In this document: piece by piece, positions 1-5,456 of the stretch
How positions within the stretch are numbered: the first letter of the stretch is position 1
How the letters are laid out: every line of letters begins with the position of its first letter
The notes under the pieces: generated by a model
Seen by the model: only the letters and a program-made list of their open reading frames with translations
Told to the model about the DNA's origin: nothing
The model's database searches: none
Program-made: the position numbers and the translations under genes
Assembly: GCA_018065565.1 (NCBI GenBank)
Contig: JAGHSZ010000021.1
Coordinates: forward strand, 1 to 34,656
From: Candidatus Colivivens caballi
Lineage (GTDB): Bacteria > Bacteroidota > Bacteroidia > Bacteroidales > Bacteroidaceae
Direction of reading: 5' to 3'
DNA: 34,656 nucleotides

Positions 1-536
1 GCTTCTCGGTTACAATGGAACCCCATTGCGCCCTCAAACCGGCAATACATCTGTTCAAAAACTAAGGCTGTTATCATCATAACGCTAATGAACGATTTGG
101 GCTTAAGAAAATTATTATCTATTTCGGAGTGTGAAGTTTTTAAGCAAGTATCAGAACTGTAGTTTTCAATGCCTTCATAAACCCATCCCTCATTCATTAA
201 TTTTCCGCAATTTTCGCACACTCTTACAGATTCAATATCATTGGATGAAATTACATCGTCTAAAACCTCTTTATCAGAAAGTGTATGAACAAAACTGAGT
301 GCAAGATTGGCTTCTGTATTATTATCAAATTCAAAAGAATCCTCTTTATACTCATCAAGAGCCATCCATTGGCAATTACCTATTGAGAAATGATAGACCT
401 CTGATAAGGCATCTACCAATTCATCTAAATCATCACAAAATGATGCGAATTGCTTTTCTTCATCCGATAATTTTATCTTGATAATTCTATTATGAACGAA
501 GTCAAGAACAATTATGAAATTGGGTATTTGATTCAT
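1..536 (-). CDS. Partial hypothetical acidic protein with a Cys-pair motif, last gene of the DpnI cassette
   Basis: An uninterrupted reading frame starts at ATG 536 (MNQIPNFIIVLDFVHN) and runs off the left edge after 178 codons, so the C-terminus is missing. The N-terminal two thirds is rich in Asp and Glu (for example SDEEKQFASFCDDLDELVD). A CENCGKLMNEGW segment at about residues 110-121, followed by a Cys about 16 residues later, looks like a small zinc-binding knuckle. I do not recognise the family. The start lies only 3 bp after the stop of the DpnI-like gene, so the two are almost certainly co-transcribed and may be translationally coupled. The Streptococcus pneumoniae DpnI cassette also has an acidic companion gene of unknown role (dpnD), but I see no basis for claiming homology. 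Confidence 0.7.
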   Translation of the reverse strand, partial: MNQIPNFIIVLDFVHNRIIKIKLSDEEKQFASFCDDLDELVDALSEVYHFSIGNCQWMALDEYKEDSFEFDNNTEANLALSFVHTLSDKEVLDDVISSNDIESVRVCENCGKLMNEGWVYEGIENYSSDTCLKTSHSEIDNNFLKPKSFISVMMITALVFEQMYCRFEGAMGFHCNRE

Positions 537-539
537 ATC

Positions 540-1307
540 TTAAATTCTTTTATATATTCCTCGTCCTTTGAATTCTATTATGCCTCTGTCTCGCAAGAAC
601 TGTAGCTGTTGTCTAATCTTATCCTGAATATGATTATTGCCGGGATGTTTCAGTTTTAATTCTTCAACAAAAGCATACATTTGATTCAATGTGAATGTCT
701 CGTCAAACCGTTCAACGAGATGCAATGTATCCATCAACCATCCTCTGCTCTCCACCGATTTTGTTTGCAAGTTGAACACTCGGTGATAATGATAAACAAC
801 TTCTTGAACAGGAAGAACAACGCCATTTCTAATGATTGGTATCTTCGCAGTTGTTGGTATTTCTCTCATCAAGATGTTACATCCCTCCCAACCAGCTCGT
901 CTTGCGGTGGAAGCTAATGCCTCACGCTTTTCAATAACCGATGGAGTAAAGAAACATTTGGGGACAATTACCAGATTGTTCACTTCATAGCGGTCATAAT
1001 GCATGAAGAAGAAACTTGGGTTATCCAAAGAGGTTATGCGGCCAATCATCGTTTTATAAACTCCATCGGCAACTGTAGCTTGGAAATTTTCACTATCAGA
1101 CTTCTTGCTTTTTAATTCATACTGAGCCATACAATGTTCACACACATAATCCTTAACAGGAGCATTGGGTTCTGCACGACGAATAGTCATCTCGCCACAA
1201 ATTGGACAATACATATTTCGTGCCAACCAATCTTCTGTCAGCACTCTTGCTATTTGGCTGCTACTTTTATAGCCCTCTGCCAATGATTTATTGAATCTCA
1301 AATCCAT
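540..1307 (-). CDS. DpnI / Dam-replacing family methyl-directed restriction endonuclease
   Basis: This 255-residue protein closely resembles DpnI (254 residues), the type IIM enzyme that cuts GATC when its adenine is methylated. It begins MDLRFNKSLAEGYKSSSQ and keeps the whole DpnI layout. C34-C37 and C56-C59 form the zinc site. D53, E64 and K66 (in KDYVCEHCMAQYELKSKK) form the PD-(D/E)XK active site. The TARRAGWEGCNI segment carries W140. The C-terminal winged helix ends IRQQLQFLRDRGIIEFKGRG, very near the DpnI ending. Length and residues suggest an active enzyme; function is inferred, not shown. It starts 4 bp after the broken KilA-N gene and is followed 3 bp later by the partial acidic gene. 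An active copy would require GATC adenine methylation to be absent from this host; its adjacency to a dead Dam gene fits that. Neisseria drg, which replaces dam, is the best known relative. Confidence 0.95.
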   Translation of the reverse strand: MDLRFNKSLAEGYKSSSQIARVLTEDWLARNMYCPICGEMTIRRAEPNAPVKDYVCEHCMAQYELKSKKSDSENFQATVADGVYKTMIGRITSLDNPSFFFMHYDRYEVNNLVIVPKCFFTPSVIEKREALASTARRAGWEGCNILMREIPTTAKIPIIRNGVVLPVQEVVYHYHRVFNLQTKSVESRGWLMDTLHLVERFDETFTLNQMYAFVEELKLKHPGNNHIQDKIRQQLQFLRDRGIIEFKGRGIYKRI

Positions 1308-1310
1308 CGA

Positions 1311-1747
1311 TTACTTTAGATATTTACGGTTTTCTGATTCTTCGAGCACCTTCATCTGCTGGATTGCTACTTGATTTAGCTTGATAAGCCTCTCCGTTTG
1401 TGGCATACCATCATTGATGAATACTGCATTGAGATTCTCCATGTTTGAAAGGCAGATGAGTTCGTTAATGGTTGCCATTTGGTAGGACTAAGTGTGAAAG
1501 CATTACTTCCCGCTTCTTGGAAAAGGGGGTCGAATCCGACCCCTTTAAATTGAGGGTTGTTGAGTTTCTCCTAAAGTCCCATATACTCGATAGTATTCTT
1601 CAGACGCATCCAATTCTTTATCACGTCCTTTGGCTCTTCTGCATTCTTTTGCCGAGCAATATCTGTTATGCAAACATAATCCATGCCATTTTGTTGCATG
1701 GTACGGATTAGCGCCTTAACTTGAATATTTGTGATTTTCTTTGCCAT
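1311..1747 (-). pseudogene. KilA-N domain protein, broken by a nonsense codon and an internal deletion
   Basis: From ATG 1747 the frame reads MAKKITNIQVKALIRTMQQN, with DYVCITDIARQK and DVIKNWMRLKNTIEYMGL typical of KilA-N DNA-binding domain proteins common in Bacteroidota. A TAG stop at 1571-1573 interrupts it at residue 59. In the same frame beyond the stop the family sequence continues (EKLNNPQFKGVGFDPLFQEA, then SNAFTLSPTKW) to about 1480. There it jumps, in another frame, to the family's C-terminal end: ATINELICLSNMENLNAVF up to RKYLK and a stop at 1311. The middle of the domain protein, normally well over 100 residues, is missing. The stop most likely arose from TGG (Trp) by one base change. 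The C-terminal piece could still be translated as a 55-residue peptide from ATG 1478. Family assignment comes from remembered KilA-N proteins. Confidence 0.85.
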
Positions 1748-1892
1748 AAATTATCTGGGCATATAATAAGAAGGGTTCTATGTATGTTACATTTTCCCAA
1801 TTACCAAAGTCAGCTGGAAGTTGTGCATCCAGTTGTTCAATGAGCTGACTTTTTCCGCCAACCCATTTGATAAATGGTTTTGCTTTTGCCAT
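1716..1892 (-). pseudogene. dam: Truncated Dam-type adenine-N6 DNA methyltransferase (N-terminal remnant)
   Basis: ATG 1892 opens a 58-residue frame beginning MAKAKPFIKWVGGKSQLIEQ, the AdoMet-binding motif X region of Dam/DpnM/MboIA-class GATC methyltransferases. It runs to VTYIEPF, where the family motif continues as FVGGGA. Instead the reading passes into LLYAQIIYGKENHKYSS and a stop at 1716, which is unrelated and overlaps the KilA-N start by 32 bp. So the catalytic motif, target-recognition region and everything after residue 41 (normally over 200 residues) are gone, with the junction near 1770. The product cannot methylate DNA. It is the first gene of the cassette and shares its transcription direction with the DpnI-like gene, so its promoter and start may still serve the downstream genes. 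Confidence 0.88.
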
Positions 1893-1944
1893 GATTGTTC
1901 AGTTTGTACTATTTACTTGAATCGGTGCATATTGAAATACCCCA

Positions 1945-1952
1945 CAAAAATA
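1945..1952 (-). promoter_or_regulatory. Candidate -7 promoter element for the DpnI cassette
   Basis: On the minus strand TATTTTTG matches the Bacteroidota -7 consensus TAnnTTTG, about 53 bp upstream of the dam remnant start at 1892. No TTTG lies at the usual 19-20 bp further upstream, so the call is weak. No other promoter-like site is seen upstream of the four cassette genes. Confidence 0.35.
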
Positions 1953-2157
1953 CGAAATAAAACCCAAAAGCCCTTATCTTACTTCTGATTTTTATGCATG
2001 GGAGGGGAAAAACAATGATTTTATCGTAGAATTATTACATTCAAGGAACAAATTGGAGGTGTAAAAATGCTGCTTCACATGAATTTCAAATGGAACCAAT
2101 TTGTTCTGATACTGATAAAAAAGCACTGGATGCTATGTGGCTTTCGTTTTTTATTGC

Positions 2158-2165
2158 TATCTTTG
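2158..2165 (+). promoter_or_regulatory. -7 promoter element for the HD-MsrA gene
   Basis: TATCTTTG is a perfect TAnnTTTG match, placing the transcript start near 2172. It lies inside the longest possible open frame for the downstream gene (which would begin at 2090) and supports the shorter start at 2264. The 1893-2157 stretch upstream holds no convincing gene. Confidence 0.6.
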
Positions 2166-2263
2166 CCAAGTCAATCGGCGGCTTGTGCAGTCAGAACTTT
2201 GGACCATTGGTCCACATTGCTGTTTTTGCAATAACGACAGACAAAACCGATGACATTCGCATA

Positions 2264-3196
2264 ATGAACCAGACAGACATTGCATTACAGATTGCCATAC
2301 AGGCACATAGCGGGCAGACCGACCGTCAGGGCGAACCCTATATACTTCATCCACTGGCAGTAGGACTGGCGGGCGAAACCGATGAACAACGGGCTGCGGG
2401 ATTTTTGCACGATGTGGTAGAGGATTCCGACTTCACTTTCGATGATTTGCTCAATCGGGGCATTTCGTCAAGCGTGGTCAATGCCCTGCGACTGCTCACT
2501 CACGACAAGCATGTCACTTATCAGCAGTACATTCAGAACATCATTGACTCGGGCAATCCTATTGCTCTGAGTGTGAAATATAATGACTTGCAGCACAATT
2601 ATGCCCGAAGCAAGGAATTTCCCGACTTGCAGACCAAGTATGCCGATGTCATCGACATGGTGAAGAGTGCCATCGACCTCAATTCACAGACAGGACTTTA
2701 CCACCAGACCGATGGCGTGGCGGTGGCTGTGTTTGCCGGTGGCTGCTTCTGGGGTGTTCAGCACGAATTTGGAAAGATTGCAGGTGTGATGCGCTCGCTC
2801 GTTGGTTACACTGGCGGCGAAGAAGAATTGCCGACATACGCAGATGTGCGAACCCACAACACCCATCATGTTGAGAGTGTGCTGATTGAGTACGACCCCC
2901 AGACGGTGAGTTACACTGAACTGTGCCGTGTGTTCTTTGAAATACACGATCCGGCACAGACCGACGGTGTGGGCTCCGACATTGGACCGCAGTATCGCAG
3001 TTGCGTCTTCTATGCAGATGGCGAGCAACAGACTGAGGCGCAGTCGGTCATCGCCGACCTTCGTTCTCGTGGCTATGTGGTTAACACATTGTTGCTTCCG
3101 CTCGGCAAATTCTGGACGGGCGAGGAGTTTCATCAGCGATACTATGAGAAAACGGGTGGCGAGCCATACTGCCACATCCGTCAGCGTAAGTTTTGA
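2264..3196 (+). CDS. msrA: HD-domain / peptide-methionine (S)-S-oxide reductase fusion
   Basis: The 310-residue product has two domains. Residues 1-137 look like the HD hydrolase domain of RelA/SpoT-type proteins: YILHPLAV (H29), FLHDVVED (H49-D50) and VKYNDLQHN (D108) supply the metal ligands, but no synthetase domain follows. Residues 154-310 are MsrA, with the catalytic GCFWG at C161, the GYTGG motif, and FWTGEEFHQRYYEK near the end; C303 may be the resolving cysteine. MsrA reduces the S-epimer of methionine sulfoxide in oxidised proteins. No signal peptide is visible, so it is probably cytoplasmic. The frame is open back to 2090, but the extra 58 codons look like non-coding DNA and include a promoter, so I chose ATG 2264. 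MsrA is more usually alone or fused to MsrB. Confidence 0.9.
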   Translation: MNQTDIALQIAIQAHSGQTDRQGEPYILHPLAVGLAGETDEQRAAGFLHDVVEDSDFTFDDLLNRGISSSVVNALRLLTHDKHVTYQQYIQNIIDSGNPIALSVKYNDLQHNYARSKEFPDLQTKYADVIDMVKSAIDLNSQTGLYHQTDGVAVAVFAGGCFWGVQHEFGKIAGVMRSLVGYTGGEEELPTYADVRTHNTHHVESVLIEYDPQTVSYTELCRVFFEIHDPAQTDGVGSDIGPQYRSCVFYADGEQQTEAQSVIADLRSRGYVVNTLLLPLGKFWTGEEFHQRYYEKTGGEPYCHIRQRKF

Positions 3197-3277
3197 ACGG
3201 GTGGGGCAGTAGATTTGCAAATTGATAAAGGAGCATTGTCAATTCGAATGTTTCCTTTTAGCATCAGAACCAAAGAG

Positions 3278-3316
3278 AAAGAGGCATCGAACCTGCTGTG
3301 GGTTCGATGCCTCTTT
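3278..3316. terminator. Bidirectional intrinsic terminator
   Basis: A 16-bp perfect stem (arms 3278-3293 and 3301-3316, 7-nt loop) sits between the convergent msrA and carboxyltransferase genes. The arms end in T-runs on each strand (TCTTTT on plus, TCTTTCTCTTT on minus), so it can stop transcription from both sides. Confidence 0.85.
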
Positions 3317-3338
3317 TAACTCAAATTTGAGCTTGGTG

Positions 3339-5120
3339 TTACTTTGCGCGCTTGATGTATGCGATGGCTTCGCCCTTGCGGACATATCCACCCTGTGGAA
3401 CAGCGATTTCGACAAGCTGACCGCCGAGTGCTGCTGGCAGTTCGCTGACTTGTCCGTATGCATTTTCGAAGTAGCAGAAGCGGTCGCCTTCCTTGTACTG
3501 CTTGCCCACCTGTGGCGCGATGCTTGTCTCGCATTCACCGTCGCCGTTGACTTGCCACAGTACTGTTCCGTTTTCAGGAGCAACGACGGCATCGGCTTCG
3601 GCGTGCTTGTATGCAGCAACATCTGCCAGACTCATGCCGCTGGTCTTTTGCAGTTCTTTGTCCTTTGCAGCCTGGAGGTCTTTGAGGAAACGCTCCTTGG
3701 CAACACCGCTCTTGTAGTCGCGATACTGGCTTTCGTGCATTGCAAATTCGAAGAGTTCTTCGTCGTCTTGTCCGCGGTCCCATCCGTTTTCCTTCATTTC
3801 CTTGATGAAGCGGTCGAGTTCGTCAGGGTAGTTGTCCTGTGGGTTCTTGTCAGTAAACTCATAACCTTTCTCCTTTGCCAGTTCCTTGACTTCTGGTGCA
3901 ACCGAACCTGGCAACTTACCGCTCTTACCGAGAATCATGCCCCAGATGGATGCGTCCATCATTGAGTAACGAGGTTTGCCCATTGACTCAGCGAGGAGGT
4001 TCATGAGTGCTATGTTCTTGACATACTGGCTGAATGGAGTTACGAGACATGGTGTTCCGACGCGTGGCCATACATATGACACTTCGTTGAACAGACGAAC
4101 CAGCAGCGCGTCCTCTGACAGTGGCTCTTCGCCCTTCTGCTTGCGGTTGTTGTTGATGGCGTCCATCACACCCTTGAGGTCTGCCATCATACTGCCCATC
4201 ATTCCGCCTGGAAGTCCACATCCGAGCAGGAGTGACGACATCAGTTTGTTGCTTGGGTTCATGAAGTAGCCGAGGAAGTCGTCGATGAACTCTTGTGTGA
4301 GTTTGCGTGCTTCCATGTATGCGTCCATGTTAATTTCAGGTACATCGAAGCCATAGTTCTTCAACATGCTCTGCACTGAAATGATGTCTGGGTGAACCTT
4401 ACCCCATGAGAGTGGCTCGATGGCAGTGTCGATGACATCGGCTCCGTTCTTGCACACTTCAAGGATGCTTGCCATTGACAGTCCAGGACCTGAGTGTCCG
4501 TGGTACTGAATGATGATTTCTGGGTGCTTGTCCTTTATCATCTTGACCAGACGGCCGAGCATTGCTGGCTGACCGATGCCTGCCATGTCTTTCAGACAGA
4601 TTTCAGGTGCACCGGCTGCAATGAGCTGTTCGGCTATGTTGGCATAGTATTCTGCTGTATGGATTGGACTTGTGGTGATGCAGAGTGTGGCCTGTGGAGT
4701 CATTCCTGCTTCGAGTGCATACTTGATTGACGGAATGATGTTGCGCACATCGTTCAGACCACAGAATATGCGTGTGATGTCAACACCCTGTGCATGCTTC
4801 ACCTTGTACATCAGGCGACGAACATCGGCTGGCACTGGGAACATACGGAGTGCATTCAGACCACGGTCGAGCATGTGGGTCTTGATGCCGACTTCGTTGA
4901 ATGGCTTTGTAAATGCGCGTACTGCCTTGTTAGGGTTTTCGCCATAGAGCAGGTTGACTTGCTCGAATGCGCCACCATTGGTTTCTACGCGTGCGAAACA
5001 TCCCATTTTGATGATTACTGGTGCGATGCGTTCCAACTGGTCCTTGCGTGGCTGGAACTTGCCACTTGACTGGAACATGTCTCGATAGACGAGACTGAAC
5101 TGTATTTTTCTCTTTTCCAT
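3339..5120 (-). CDS. Pyruvate/oxaloacetate carboxyltransferase subunit with a biotin-less C-terminal domain
   Basis: This 593-residue protein belongs to the oxaloacetate decarboxylase alpha / pyruvate carboxylase subunit B family, which moves a carboxyl group between a keto acid and biotin. The TIM-barrel carboxyltransferase domain (about 5-275) has YRDMFQSS for the family's LRDxHQS, the lysine in EICLKDMAG, and the metal-binding QYHGHSG. A conserved PYC_OADA-type middle region follows. The last 80 residues fold like a biotinyl/lipoyl domain (VVAPENGTV ... GGYVRKGEAIAYIKRAK), but where AMKM should carry biotin there is YFENAYGQ (about 550-557), with no lysine. Biotin must therefore come from a separate carrier subunit, not present in this window. 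I chose ATG 5120 over a TTG two codons earlier. A strong promoter lies at 5155-5186. Confidence 0.9.
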   Translation of the reverse strand: MEKRKIQFSLVYRDMFQSSGKFQPRKDQLERIAPVIIKMGCFARVETNGGAFEQVNLLYGENPNKAVRAFTKPFNEVGIKTHMLDRGLNALRMFPVPADVRRLMYKVKHAQGVDITRIFCGLNDVRNIIPSIKYALEAGMTPQATLCITTSPIHTAEYYANIAEQLIAAGAPEICLKDMAGIGQPAMLGRLVKMIKDKHPEIIIQYHGHSGPGLSMASILEVCKNGADVIDTAIEPLSWGKVHPDIISVQSMLKNYGFDVPEINMDAYMEARKLTQEFIDDFLGYFMNPSNKLMSSLLLGCGLPGGMMGSMMADLKGVMDAINNNRKQKGEEPLSEDALLVRLFNEVSYVWPRVGTPCLVTPFSQYVKNIALMNLLAESMGKPRYSMMDASIWGMILGKSGKLPGSVAPEVKELAKEKGYEFTDKNPQDNYPDELDRFIKEMKENGWDRGQDDEELFEFAMHESQYRDYKSGVAKERFLKDLQAAKDKELQKTSGMSLADVAAYKHAEADAVVAPENGTVLWQVNGDGECETSIAPQVGKQYKEGDRFCYFENAYGQVSELPAALGGQLVEIAVPQGGYVRKGEAIAYIKRAK

Positions 5121-5154
5121 GTTCAAGAAATATGTTTATGTTTTATTTTGCACG

Positions 5155-5186
5155 CAAAGATAATCATTTTCTCGTTATTGAGCAAA
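5155..5186 (-). promoter_or_regulatory. Strong Bacteroidota promoter for the carboxyltransferase gene
   Basis: On the minus strand TTTG (5186-5183) is followed after exactly 20 bp by TATCTTTG (5162-5155), matching both the -33 and -7 elements. The predicted start near 5148 leaves a leader of about 28 nt. Confidence 0.8.
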
Positions 5187-5259
5187 TGATTTTCGGAAAA
5201 TGCTGTGATACATGCTTGAAATGCGTGTATGCACGGACAATAATGGGTGGTGAGGGCAT

Positions 5260-5303
5260 AAAAAAAGCAAACGCTAATCGGACATAATGTCTTCTTAGCG
5301 TTT
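5260..5303 (-). terminator. Terminator downstream of tRNA-Met
   Basis: On the minus strand a 9-bp stem (arms 5295-5303 and 5269-5277, AAACGCTAA/TTAGCGTTT) is followed by GCTTTTTTT. It lies just after the tRNA 3' end. The loop contains a smaller GACAT/ATGTC pairing. Confidence 0.8.
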
Positions 5304-5312
5304 CCCAAGGGT

Positions 5313-5389
5313 TGGTTGCGGAGATTGGATTCGAACCAATGACCTCCAGGTTATGAGCCTGGCGAGCTACCAACTGCTACCACTCCGCG
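5313..5389 (-). tRNA. tRNA-Met (anticodon CAT), probably initiator
   Basis: The 77-nt gene includes an encoded CCA (5313-5315). The acceptor stem pairs GCGGAG with CTCCGC, while the first position is C opposite A72, the mismatch that marks bacterial initiator tRNA. The anticodon loop is CTCATAA (anticodon at 5355-5353), and the T-arm is ATTGG-TTCGAAT-CCAAT. The anticodon stem CCAGG/CCTGG gives only two of the three consecutive G-C pairs usual for initiators. The D-arm reads GTAGC then GCTC, so one T seems bulged or inserted compared with the usual GAGC/GCTC stem. A perfect promoter precedes it and a terminator follows, so it is a single-gene transcript. Confidence 0.93.
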
Positions 5390-5424
5390 ATGTTATATCG
5401 TTGCTTCCTTTCTGAAAGCGAGTG

Positions 5425-5455
5425 CAAAGGTACAACATTTTTCCCATATGACAAA
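5425..5455 (-). promoter_or_regulatory. Promoter of tRNA-Met
   Basis: On the minus strand TTTG (5455-5452) lies 19 bp before TACCTTTG (5432-5425). Transcription would begin near 5418, about 29 nt before the mature tRNA end. The -33 element almost touches the stop codon of the CotH gene at 5457. Confidence 0.85.
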
Positions 5456-5456
5456 A

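Noticed and set aside
2067..2234. 55-codon plus-strand frame (MLLHMNFKWNQF) with a good GGAGGT 6 bp upstream of its ATG
   Set aside because: Shine-Dalgarno sequences are rarely used here, the frame overlaps the HD-MsrA promoter, and the translation has no family resemblance; probably chance.
3222..3965. 247-codon plus-strand open frame
   Set aside because: It lies antisense to the carboxyltransferase gene and its Cys/Val/Leu-rich translation is the usual shadow of a real gene.
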